Positions 6,215 through 13,111 of a DNA stretch of 35,764 nucleotides are shown here, piece after piece (position 1 is the first letter of the stretch; every line of letters starts with the position of its first letter). A model generated the notes under the pieces. That model was not told the DNA's origin, searched no databases, and saw only the letters and a list, made by a program, of their open reading frames with translations. Source of the stretch: Microbacterium hydrocarbonoxydans (GTDB lineage Bacteria > Actinomycetota > Actinomycetes > Actinomycetales > Microbacteriaceae). The stretch lies in NCBI RefSeq assembly GCF_000956475.1, contig NZ_JYJB01000002.1, forward strand, positions 1-35,764. The letters are read 5' to 3'. The position numbers and the translations under genes are program-made.

Positions 6215-6958
6215 TCAACGGCCGCAGCTCGTCAGCGCCGTGGCGAGCGCGTCGCGGTCGGCCGCGGTGACGGCCAGGTGCCATTCCGAGACGATCTCGG
6301 TGTAGCGCTGTGCGTAGTCGCAGGCGAAGGCTGGATCAGGCGGCATCCACTCGCTGGGGCCGCGGTCGCTCTTGGCCTGGTTGGTCTTGCCGTCCACGGC
6401 GAGGAGGACGCTCGTCGTGTTGGCGAACCGCTCGCGCTCGTCGGGTGGCCACTGCCACGCGCCGCCATCGTGTGCGGCCGACAGGCTGACGATGTGGTCG
6501 ATCTGGACGCCCTGGGAGCCGGGGTTGCCGGGCTGGGCTACTCGGTCGTGCTGGAAGGTGAGCGTCGCGCCCGTGTAGGGGTCGTGGAGGGTGCCGGTGA
6601 GCACCGTGCAGCGGTCGCGGGTGATCTCGGTGAGGTCTCGGGTGAGGACATCCTGTCGCTGATCGCAGCCGTTCCCGTCGATGTCGGCCCACCGCTCTCC
6701 GAAGCTGTCGCGACGGTAGTCCGGGATGGATGCCATCTCGTCGATGACGGGCAGGGATGCCGCGACCGCGGCGAGGGTTCCGGGTGCCTCGGCCGGGGCC
6801 GGGCTCGTGGGAGTCGGGCTCTGCGTGGTGACGCCCGCGGGCGGCGGCGCGGGGGTCGGCTGGGGCGAGAGGAAGAACGCGCCGCAGAGAAGGGTGAGCG
6901 CGGCGAGAACTACGGTCGTGACGCTGGCTGTCTTGCGATTTTTCGTCCCCCAGTTCAC
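6215..6958 (-). CDS. Secreted or anchored HNH-type nuclease (DUF1524/GmrSD C-terminal-like)
   Basis: A 247-residue protein. Residues 11-30 form a signal-anchor or signal peptide, followed by a Pro/Thr linker (about 31-60). The C-terminal part has the HNH-like catalytic core of DUF1524 nucleases: DHIVSLSAAHDGGAW (154-168, catalytic His in DHI), then FANTTSVLLAVDGKTNQAKSDRGPSEWMPP with the Asn and Lys/Asn positions expected of a beta-beta-alpha metal site. Paired cysteines (C98/C117 and C213/C245) fit an exported protein. The start is GTG at 6958, overlapping the upstream stop (GTGA). A copy of the 17-bp repeat lies inside codons 3-8. Likely outside the cytoplasm; it could trim DNA or RNA during transfer or nutrient use. 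Confidence 0.75.
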   Translation of the reverse strand: MNWGTKNRKTASVTTVVLAALTLLCGAFFLSPQPTPAPPPAGVTTQSPTPTSPAPAEAPGTLAAVAASLPVIDEMASIPDYRRDSFGERWADIDGNGCDQRQDVLTRDLTEITRDRCTVLTGTLHDPYTGATLTFQHDRVAQPGNPGSQGVQIDHIVSLSAAHDGGAWQWPPDERERFANTTSVLLAVDGKTNQAKSDRGPSEWMPPDPAFACDYAQRYTEIVSEWHLAVTAADRDALATALTSCGR

Positions 6959-8184
6959 TTGTCCTCACCGCCCTTCTTCTCGACGAGCTTGGGGCGGACA
7001 AGGGCGGTCTGCTTGCTGCCCTGGTACTCCTCGTGAGCCTTCACCGTGGCCGTGACGGTGATCTCGTCGCCCTGCTCGATCTCCCAGGCCCAGGCGGCGG
7101 TGGTGAACATCTTGGCGATGGTGCTGCCGCCTTCGATGATGACGAGCATGGAGGTTGTGGGGTTGTAGCCATAGCTGCCCTCGATGGCCCGGAGGCGGGT
7201 GACGGTGCCGGTGACGGTGATCTTCTCCCCCACCGTGCCCGCGTACTCTGCCTCCTCGCGCTTGCGGGCGCGCTCCTCGGCCTCAGCCTTGCGGCGGGCG
7301 GTCTCGCCGGTCATGCGCTCGTAGGCGGCGACGGCCGAGACGACGATGCCCATGTGCCGGTGCTCGACGTGCGCGGCGCGGATGAGGGTCTTCAGGTTGT
7401 GCACGTAGTCACCCGAGCCGTCGAGGCCGTCGAGGAGGGCGGGGATGATGACCTTCGCCATGTCGGCGGCGACGGGAATCTCGGGTGCAATCTCGGCACG
7501 CAGCTCACTGTCGGCGCGGCTCTTGCCGTAGAGGTACGAGCTGACGAGATCGCGGGTCGGCGTCCCGCTGTGAGCGGAGGCGGGCACCCAGCCGTGACGG
7601 CGGCTGATCGCCCAGGCCGCAGCGATGACGGTTTCGGGCGTGTACTCGGCACCGCTGGAGGCGAAGCCGCCGATGAAGTCGCTCAGCTCGTCAGCCAGGT
7701 CGGCGGCGCTCATGAAGACGGGCTTTCCGGCCCAGCCGGTGAAGTCCTTGATACAGGTCGATCCCACCTGGCGCGTCTCCCCGGATTCGTGGCGCACGAG
7801 GTAGGTGTAGCGGCGGTTGGCGCGGACGGTGTTGCAGTGCTCGCAGCGACCGGCCGCGAGGGTCGAGCGGTCTACGCCGCTCTCCTCGATGCCAGGGGCG
7901 GTGCGGATGACGAAATGGTGCCCGGTCTCGGTCTCGATGCCGTCCACCGCAGCGAGGAACGTCCAGCCGTTGTAGCGGGGGGCTTCGCCGGAAATCTCAG
8001 CATCGACGACGACGCGCGTCCGGGGAAGGCCTGCCTCGTCGGTCTCGCTGATCTCGCGCGTGCTGCCGGTGACCTCAATCCGCCCGGTGAAGCCGCGCTT
8101 GACTGCGCGGGCGTTGATCGCGGCGGCGCGCTCAACGGTAGCGGCGAACTCTTCGGGGCTGAGCGTCCAGGTGATCTCACTCAT
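6955..8184 (-). CDS. Plasmid protein with Cys motif and C-terminal OB-like domain
   Basis: A 409-residue protein. The region around 110-148 has CEHC...YLVRHESGETRQVGSTCIKDFTG, the CxxC ... GSTC-x-DF pattern known from large actinobacterial plasmid and phage proteins and probably a metal-binding ribbon. Residues about 285-315 form a charged helix (ARRKAEAEERARKREEAEYAG). The C-terminus (about 316-400) is beta-rich (GEKITVTGTVTRLRAIEG ... GDEITVTATVKAHEEYQGSKQTALVRPKLVEK) and resembles an OB fold for single-stranded nucleic acid. The family function is not established. Likely a DNA-associated accessory protein; it overlaps the nuclease gene by 4 nt. Confidence 0.7.
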   Translation of the reverse strand: MSEITWTLSPEEFAATVERAAAINARAVKRGFTGRIEVTGSTREISETDEAGLPRTRVVVDAEISGEAPRYNGWTFLAAVDGIETETGHHFVIRTAPGIEESGVDRSTLAAGRCEHCNTVRANRRYTYLVRHESGETRQVGSTCIKDFTGWAGKPVFMSAADLADELSDFIGGFASSGAEYTPETVIAAAWAISRRHGWVPASAHSGTPTRDLVSSYLYGKSRADSELRAEIAPEIPVAADMAKVIIPALLDGLDGSGDYVHNLKTLIRAAHVEHRHMGIVVSAVAAYERMTGETARRKAEAEERARKREEAEYAGTVGEKITVTGTVTRLRAIEGSYGYNPTTSMLVIIEGGSTIAKMFTTAAWAWEIEQGDEITVTATVKAHEEYQGSKQTALVRPKLVEKKGGEDK

Positions 8185-8186
8185 GA

Positions 8187-8462
8187 CTACTCGCCCCTCA
8201 GCAGCTCGTCATCGCTCGCGCGCCATCCGGCGTTGTGCGCGGCCATCGAGGAGACCCGGATGTCGAGCACATCGGCGGCGCTGAGCCCGCGAGCGGTGTT
8301 GATCCCCTCGGCGTAGGCCTCGGCTGCTTCAAGGTCAGCGAAGGCCACTTCGAGCGTCCAGAATCCGGGCTCGTCCGCTTCGCACACGGCGATGCGATAG
8401 GTGCCGTCTGCCTGCTGCATGGACTCGTCCGACCATACGGCGAGGCGCTTTTTCTCGGTCAT
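8187..8462 (-). CDS. Small hypothetical protein, leaderless, first in operon
   Basis: A 91-residue protein (MTEKKRLAVWSDESMQQADGTYRIAVCEADEPGFWTLEVAFADLEAAEAYAEGINTARGLSAADVLDIRVSSMAAHNAG...). A strand-rich N-terminus is followed by a helix and a last strand, a compact alpha/beta fold. Its ATG at 8462 is exactly 6 nt past the GACGAT -10 of the operator/promoter at 8463-8510. The next gene starts 2 nt after its stop. Family unknown. Confidence 0.75.
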   Translation of the reverse strand: MTEKKRLAVWSDESMQQADGTYRIAVCEADEPGFWTLEVAFADLEAAEAYAEGINTARGLSAADVLDIRVSSMAAHNAGWRASDDELLRGE

Positions 8463-8510
8463 GTGCCCATCGTCTCACATGTGCAAGCAAGTTGCAAGCA
8501 TCTTGCTTGC
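8463..8510 (-). promoter_or_regulatory. 11-bp-period operator/promoter for 8462-5714
   Basis: Minus strand: GCAAGC-N5-GCTTGC-N5-GCTTGC (8510-8483), 8 nt, GACGAT, 6 nt, ATG. TTGCAA -35 with 17-bp spacing. Predicts a leaderless mRNA. Confidence 0.78.
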
Positions 8511-9671
8511 CTAGAGTTTTCCTTCGAGGAACGCCTGCATGAGGGGTTCGGCCGCGTCGTAGTCTCCGACGCGCTCCCCCGCTATCGGGTCGTAGAGGCC
8601 ATCGACGGCCGCGGGGTCGTAGCCCATGAGCACGACATCGGGACTGCCTCCGTTGAACCGGGCATAGGTGGCCTTGTCCCAGTCGTCGGGGGCGTAGTCG
8701 TCGTTCCAGGGGATGCGGGCGACCGGCACGAAACCGGCCTCGGCGTAGAGCTTGGGGAGCACGGTGTCATAGCAGTCCAGGCGTCGCCCGCCCTGCTCGA
8801 CCGCAGCGGCCATGAGCGCGGGCGCAGCGCCGCGGTGCTTCGAGTCGCCGTGCACGAATACGCTCACAATCTCGTCACCCTTCAGCGCGAAACCGGCCTT
8901 GCCGTCGTCGGTGGCGTAGAGCCGCATCTGGCCGTAGTCGGCTTCGTCGTAGACGTAGACGGAGGAGGCGTAGCGGTTGCCTTCGCGCAGCGCGGAGATC
9001 GCCTCTCGGAATCCCCCGGCCCCCTCGGCCGCGCTCAGCTCGTAGACATCCGGGGAGGAGACCCCGCGGGCGCGCAGCTCGTCAGCGCGAGAGGAACGCG
9101 GGATGCGTCGGGCGGCAACCTGGTGCCCGCCGATCAGAACTGGCCGAGTTCCATCGCCATCAGAATGTCCTCGTCCGGCCACTGCGCCCGGATCGCTGCC
9201 GCTTTCTCGTCCGGCGTCCCCGGCACCAGGCCGCGGGCTCGCAGGAACTTCTCGCGATCCTCGGTCGAGAGCGTCCCCGCCGTGAGGTCGGTCTTCACCT
9301 TCTCGTGTTCGTTCATCGGTCTTGCTCTCCTTTCCGGATCGTGCTCGTTCTCGTGCCTCTGCCAGCTCGCGCTCTCTGAGCGCCTTGGCCTTGTCTAGTC
9401 GTTCGGTGAGCGCCTGGCGCTCGGTGCCGTTCGCGGCATCCCGCGCGGCTTCGATCTCAGCTTGCCCGCTCGGGGTGGAGTCGTAGAGGTCTTGCCAGCG
9501 CTCGGCGCGCTCATCGACGTTACGCTTCCGCTCCCGCAGCCGCGAGCCGGGCTCGCGGCCCTCGGCGCGCAGCTCGTCGATGAGCGCCTGCACTTCGGCC
9601 TTGCGCTGCTGTGCCCGCTCCAGGCTCCGGCGCGTGTCCGTCGAACACCGCGGCCCCCCAACTTTGCACAT
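8511..9671 (-). CDS. Fusion-like ORF: MCKxGGPRC helical N-terminus plus GNAT-like C-terminus
   Basis: One open frame of 386 codons. Residues 1-115 start MCKVGGPRCS, an N-terminus known on many actinobacterial phage and plasmid proteins, and continue as charged helices. Residues about 185-386 look like an acetyltransferase-type fold (YVYDEADYGQMRLYATDDGKAGFALKGDEIVSVFVHGDSKHRGAAPALMAAAVEQGG; then YAEAGFVPVARIPWNDDYAP). The middle (about 115-180) has lost GC-rich third positions and is overlapped by a convincing 60-residue gene in another frame (9134-9316). So either one fusion protein with a nested gene, or two genes with the second starting at an internal codon such as GTG at 9182. The ATG at 9671 is 6 nt after a TAGGGT -10, again leaderless. 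Confidence 0.6.
   Translation of the reverse strand: MCKVGGPRCSTDTRRSLERAQQRKAEVQALIDELRAEGREPGSRLRERKRNVDERAERWQDLYDSTPSGQAEIEAARDAANGTERQALTERLDKAKALRERELAEARERARSGKESKTDERTREGEDRPHGGDALDRGSREVPASPRPGAGDAGRESGSDPGAVAGRGHSDGDGTRPVLIGGHQVAARRIPRSSRADELRARGVSSPDVYELSAAEGAGGFREAISALREGNRYASSVYVYDEADYGQMRLYATDDGKAGFALKGDEIVSVFVHGDSKHRGAAPALMAAAVEQGGRRLDCYDTVLPKLYAEAGFVPVARIPWNDDYAPDDWDKATYARFNGGSPDVVLMGYDPAAVDGLYDPIAGERVGDYDAAEPLMQAFLEGKL
9134..9316 (-). CDS. 60-residue protein nested in another frame
   Basis: Protein starting MNEHEKVKTDLTAGTLSTED, continuing REKFLRARGLVPGTPDEKAAAIRAQW and ending PDEDILMAMELGQF. Almost all its third codon positions are G or C, unlike the enclosing frame there, and a strong ribosome site (GAAAGGAGAG) ends about 9 nt before the ATG. 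Both point to real translation. It is mostly helical and soluble; family unknown. Its complete containment in 8511-9671 is unusual and suggests that the larger frame is really two genes. Confidence 0.65.
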   Translation of the reverse strand: MNEHEKVKTDLTAGTLSTEDREKFLRARGLVPGTPDEKAAAIRAQWPDEDILMAMELGQF

Positions 9672-9707
9672 GCATCCACCCTAGGCAGGATGCGGTTTCT
9701 CGTCCCC
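9672..9707 (-). promoter_or_regulatory. Probable leaderless promoter for 9671, with 17-bp repeat
   Basis: -10 TAGGGT (9678-9683), then 6 nt, then ATG at 9671. The 17-bp repeat TGCGGTTTCTCGTCCCC (9691-9707) occupies the -35 side, with GGGACG 17 bp from the -10. Confidence 0.5.
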
Positions 9708-9713
9708 ATGCGG

Positions 9714-9986
9714 CTATGGCCAGACGAACTCTGCCGGTGTGGGTAGGGGCTCATCCAGGGAGCGGGTCTCGTAGCGCCGATCCTCGATCATGGCGGCGTA
9801 GTCGTCCGCGAAGGCCTCGGGGTCGCTCGTCCCGGCCTGTTGGGCGTAGGCCAGTGCGTCAGCCCATGCCCTATCCGTCGCTGTGCGGCCCGTAGCGGGC
9901 CTATCCCCCGACTCCAGGTGTTCCCCATGCGGGAACGCCGTTTCGGGCGCTCCAGGGGCGCTCTGCGCCTTCTCCGTTGCTGTCAT
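9714..9986 (-). CDS. Small hypothetical protein
   Basis: A 90-residue protein (MTATEKAQSAPGAPETAFPHGEHLESGDRPATGRTATDRAWADALAYAQQAGTSDPEAFADDYAAMIEDRRYETRSLDEPLPTPAEFVWP). Disordered N-terminal half, one or two helices in the middle (RAWADALAYAQQAG; PEAFADDYAAMIEDRRYE) and a proline-rich end. The start lies 4 nt after the stop of the FHA gene, so it is in the same operon. No family is recognised. Confidence 0.65.
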   Translation of the reverse strand: MTATEKAQSAPGAPETAFPHGEHLESGDRPATGRTATDRAWADALAYAQQAGTSDPEAFADDYAAMIEDRRYETRSLDEPLPTPAEFVWP

Positions 9987-9990
9987 AGCA

Positions 9991-10725
9991 CTACCGTCCC
10001 TCCGAGAGGCTGACCGTGAACGTCTGATCTCCCATTTCGATCAGCGAGCCGGGCGCGATCCAGTAGCGCTCGGCCGGGGTGCAGTCGATGACCTCTCGGC
10101 CGCGCACGATCCGGGTTCCGTTCGCGGATCGGCGGTCTGCGATCCACAGCCTGCCCTCCGTGGTGCCGAACTCCAGGTGCAGCCGCGAGACAGTGCGGGT
10201 GGGGTCGTCGAGAGCGATGATGTGGTCGCGCGGCTCGTTGGCATCCTGCGCCGGGCGACGGCCGATGAGTCCTGAGCCCCAGATGGTCGCGGTGCTTCCG
10301 GTGCTGAAGGTGAGCTGCCAGCCCTGGAGCTGAGGAGGCCGCGAGACGTAGACGGTGTGCTCGATCTCTTCCGGGAGCCCGCCGACGTTCTGGGGAACCA
10401 CGGGAGCCGGAACATGGCCGGGCGGGCGCGGCGCGGGAACTGGGCCGGTCTGCACTACGGCCGTGGCCAGAGGCTCCGGGATCGCGACGGGCTCCGCGCG
10501 GCCGTCCGGGTAGATGACGACGCGCGTCTGCCCTTCGCTGTCCTGCGCGGTGAGCACCACGGCGCGGCGGGAGTCGCGGGCGTGGGCGAGAACCGTGGCC
10601 ATGATCTGCGTGCGAGCGGCGTTCTCACCGGGCTCCGCGATACCGCGGGTAATCCCCCCGACCGTGACGGTGCCAGTGCCGTGCACGTCGATGACGGCCG
10701 TCGCGGTGTCCGATGATGTGGTCAC
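9991..10725 (-). CDS. FHA-domain protein with an N-terminal domain shared with its neighbour
   Basis: A 244-residue protein. Residues 1-80 resemble the N-terminus of the adjacent ATPase (GTGTVTVGGI...AEPGENAARTQIMATVLAHARDSRRAVVLTAQDSEGQTRVVIYPDGR). After a Pro-rich linker, the C-terminus is a forkhead-associated domain with GRR (155-157), SRLH (180-183) and NGT (202-204), the phosphothreonine-binding residues. The start GTG at 10725 has a GAGAGGGGGAG ribosome site; a GTG at 10740 overlapping the previous stop is the alternative. FHA domains read Ser/Thr phosphorylation; next to a MinD-like ATPase and a T4SS operon, a role in regulating or localising the transfer apparatus is plausible but unproven. 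Confidence 0.8.
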   Translation of the reverse strand: MTTSSDTATAVIDVHGTGTVTVGGITRGIAEPGENAARTQIMATVLAHARDSRRAVVLTAQDSEGQTRVVIYPDGRAEPVAIPEPLATAVVQTGPVPAPRPPGHVPAPVVPQNVGGLPEEIEHTVYVSRPPQLQGWQLTFSTGSTATIWGSGLIGRRPAQDANEPRDHIIALDDPTRTVSRLHLEFGTTEGRLWIADRRSANGTRIVRGREVIDCTPAERYWIAPGSLIEMGDQTFTVSLSEGR

Positions 10726-10736
10726 GTCTCCCCCTC

Positions 10737-11990
10737 TCACAGGCCGTTGACGATGGCCGCGGTCGCGCGCGTGAAGGCCTTGGTGGTCTCCCGGCCGAGC
10801 CGTTCGTACAGGATGTCGTCGCCGTCGTCGAGCGCCTTGTCGTTGGGGATCACGACGACTTCGCGCACGTAGCCCGCCAGGTGCTCGCGGAGGCGCTGCA
10901 TGCGCTCATCCGCGCGCTTCTTCTGCTCGGCGTTCTTCGACGGCACTTCCGTGATGATCGCGATGCCGCGGGCGAGCTTGTCTGCATGCCCCTGCTTCAC
11001 CAGGTCGTCGATGGTGCTCGCCGCCGTCTTGGCGGAGTCCTCGCGGTTGAGAGTGACGATCACAACCTCGTCGGCCTCCGCCACTGCCGCCTGCCAGGTG
11101 GAGGCGTTGGAGGCGTTGCCGGTGTCCACGAGGATCAGGTGGTAGAACGTGCGCAGCGCCCGGTGGAGCTTCGTGAAGGCCTCGCCGTCGATCACCGGTC
11201 TGGCCGAGCCCGAGTCCTGGCTTGCGAGCACGTGGAACTTGTTCTCACCCTGCGGGCGAACGTAGTTCACCAGGTGCGGAGCGTTGGCCGGGGACTGGAA
11301 GTCGTCGATGTGGTCGAGGAGGTCGATGGCCGTGTGGTCGTGCGCCGCCTTGATCGAGCGATCCCCCAGCGTTCCCTTGTTCTCGTTGTTGTCCCACGCG
11401 AGGATGTTGCCGCCTCGGATGCGGCCGAGCGTCGCGCCGACGAGGTAGGTGCACGTGGTCTTCGAGCTGCCGCCCTTCAGGTTCACGAAGACGATGCTCT
11501 TGTGCCCGAGGAGGCCGCGCTGGATGGCCGCGCGGTGATCGCGCTCCTCCAGCTCCCGCGCGCTCGGTGCGAGCTGGAGGCTTCCCCCGGAGAGTCGGTT
11601 GATCGTTCCTCGCAGGCCGGTCTCGGCCGGGCCTGCGGTGACGGGGCGCTTGGTGTCCGCGAAGTCGCGAGCGGTACGCAGCTCGCGACGGCTAAGCGTG
11701 GGCTCCTGGGCCGTTGCAGCGGGAGCGGCAACGGGGGGCGCGTCGGGTGCCGCGGGGGTCGATACTCGCCCGTCCGGGTCAATGCGCAGCAGCCCCGTTC
11801 CGGTCTCATCCTGCGTGGTCACGGTGACGGCGGTGGCGCGCTCGCGGGCGTGCTCGGCCACGACGGCGATAGCAGCGCGCATGGCCTCGTTGTCGTCGCC
11901 GCGGTCGATGTGCTGTTCCTGTCCGTCGATGGTGACGACGGCCGTCCCGTCGCCTCGCAGTACGGCGCTGGCGTTGCTCTCACTCGTCAT
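10737..11990 (-). CDS. ParA/MinD-like ATPase with deviant Walker motif
   Basis: A 417-residue protein: N-terminal domain (about 5-77) similar to the FHA neighbour, a linker, then a SIMIBI ATPase from about residue 163: SIVFVNLKGGSSKTT (Walker A, 172-179), WDNNENKGTL (about 203-212, switch I region), HLILVDTGNASN (Walker B-like) and VVIVTLNREDSAKTA. The usual KGGxGKT has Ser in place of the middle Gly. It is too large for a simple partition ParA and lies apart from the partition pair at 24658-25700. Related MinD-like proteins with long N-termini accompany actinobacterial secretion systems (for example in ESX loci); here it probably serves the transfer operon. Its ATG overlaps the previous gene by 11 nt. 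Confidence 0.8.
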   Translation of the reverse strand: MTSESNASAVLRGDGTAVVTIDGQEQHIDRGDDNEAMRAAIAVVAEHARERATAVTVTTQDETGTGLLRIDPDGRVSTPAAPDAPPVAAPAATAQEPTLSRRELRTARDFADTKRPVTAGPAETGLRGTINRLSGGSLQLAPSARELEERDHRAAIQRGLLGHKSIVFVNLKGGSSKTTCTYLVGATLGRIRGGNILAWDNNENKGTLGDRSIKAAHDHTAIDLLDHIDDFQSPANAPHLVNYVRPQGENKFHVLASQDSGSARPVIDGEAFTKLHRALRTFYHLILVDTGNASNASTWQAAVAEADEVVIVTLNREDSAKTAASTIDDLVKQGHADKLARGIAIITEVPSKNAEQKKRADERMQRLREHLAGYVREVVVIPNDKALDDGDDILYERLGRETTKAFTRATAAIVNGL

Positions 11991-12258
11991 TGGTCGTCTC
12001 CTCTTCGTGAATCTGAATGGTGGCCATGAGCGTGACGACGATGTTGGAGACCTCTACTCGCTCGGTCTCGAATGTCTTCACGTTGAGCCCTTTCTGAACC
12101 GCTGTGCGCGCCGCTGTGGAGTGCTCGACCCGAGCGAGCTTGCCTCTCGGATAGCGCTCAGCGATCTGTGCCCACAAGCTCCGATCCGCGAGCGCGTAGG
12201 CGGCATCGGCGGTAGACGCCTCCCCCGACGCGAACACGGTTCGGTAACTCACGGTCAT
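11980..12258 (-). CDS. Small hypothetical protein, leaderless
   Basis: A 92-residue protein (MTVSYRTVFASGEASTADAAYALADRSLWAQIAERYPRGKLARVEHSTAARTAVQKGLNVKTFETERVEVSNIVVTLMATIQIHEEETTNDE). Helical first half, strand-rich second half. The ATG at 12258 lies 6 nt after the GAGGAT -10 of the 11-bp-period promoter. It heads the operon 12258-9714 and overlaps the ATPase gene by 11 nt. Family unknown. Confidence 0.72.
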   Translation of the reverse strand: MTVSYRTVFASGEASTADAAYALADRSLWAQIAERYPRGKLARVEHSTAARTAVQKGLNVKTFETERVEVSNIVVTLMATIQIHEEETTNDE

Positions 12259-12306
12259 GGCTCCATCCTCACATTTATGCAAGCAAACTGCAAGTAACTT
12301 GCTTGC
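12259..12306 (-). promoter_or_regulatory. 11-bp-period operator/promoter for 12258-9714
   Basis: Minus strand: GCAAGC-N5-ACTTGC-N5-GCTTGC (12306-12279), 8 nt, GAGGAT, 6 nt, ATG. One mismatch in the central unit. Leaderless prediction. Confidence 0.75.
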
Positions 12307-12307
12307 A

Positions 12308-13093
12308 TTATTGAGTGGCCACGTTGAACGTGACCGAATCGCCGGCCTCGCAGGTATCGACGGCCGTTCCCTGATCGTTCTCGTCGATCTTCACGACGAC
12401 GCGGTAGACGCCTGCCTCCTCGGGTGTCAGCTCCACGGTGCCGCGGGGGCTGACGCCGCCGTAGTCGATCTCCAGCGGCAGGGTGAATGCGGGATCGGCG
12501 TCCGTGCACCCGCCCGCCTCTGCTTCCGGGAGAGTCTTCCAAGGGCCGTAGACGAGCACCGAGCCGCTGAGGGGATCGGGCGTCGGGGTCGATGTGATCT
12601 CGACGGCGATTTCCTTGGGCTCTCCGGCCTTCGTCGCCTCAGAGCCTCCCGTGAAGACGTTCAGGCGCGTCTCCACCTTGACGACGGTCTGCGCCTTCGG
12701 ATCGCCGCACGGCGTGGTGTACTCCCCCGCGACGAGCACCCAGTGCTCGACGCCGGGGATCACGGTGAAGTTGACCGGCTGCCACCCGCCATCGCCGTTG
12801 AGCACGACGGTGCGGGTCTCGGCGTTGGGGTCGTCGCAGGTCGGCTTCTCACCGTCCCAGCGCCCATCGAATCGGTAGATGGTGGCCTTGGTGCCCTGGG
12901 GGAGGTTGCCGCCGCTGACCTGAAGCGACACGTTCGTGCCGGTGGTCGTTTCTGGCACCCGCAGGGTCGGTTCGGTCGGCACCGGCTCTTCGGTCGGGGT
13001 CGGGGTCGGGTCGGGGCGAGAGGTCGGCGCGCAGCCCGTCATGAGCGCGAGGGACAGCACCAGGGCGGTTGTGGTGGTGAGGATTTTCTTCAT
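12308..13093 (-). CDS. Lipoprotein of the conjugation operon
   Basis: A 261-residue protein with a type II signal peptide: MKKILTTTTALVLSLALMTGC, where the lipobox LMTGC makes Cys21 the lipidated residue. A Thr/Pro-rich stretch follows (PTSRPDPTPTPTEEPVPTEPT), then beta-rich extracellular domains with paired cysteines (GEKPTCDDPNAE; YTTPCGDPKA; GGCTDADPAF; DTCEAGDS). The start at 13093 is preceded by GGAG. It lies 18 nt downstream of the lytic enzyme gene in the T4SS operon, so it is probably a surface component of the transfer apparatus or a mating-pair/exclusion factor. No named family. Confidence 0.75.
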   Translation of the reverse strand: MKKILTTTTALVLSLALMTGCAPTSRPDPTPTPTEEPVPTEPTLRVPETTTGTNVSLQVSGGNLPQGTKATIYRFDGRWDGEKPTCDDPNAETRTVVLNGDGGWQPVNFTVIPGVEHWVLVAGEYTTPCGDPKAQTVVKVETRLNVFTGGSEATKAGEPKEIAVEITSTPTPDPLSGSVLVYGPWKTLPEAEAGGCTDADPAFTLPLEIDYGGVSPRGTVELTPEEAGVYRVVVKIDENDQGTAVDTCEAGDSVTFNVATQ

Positions 13094-13111
13094 GGGGGGC
13101 TCCATCCGGGG

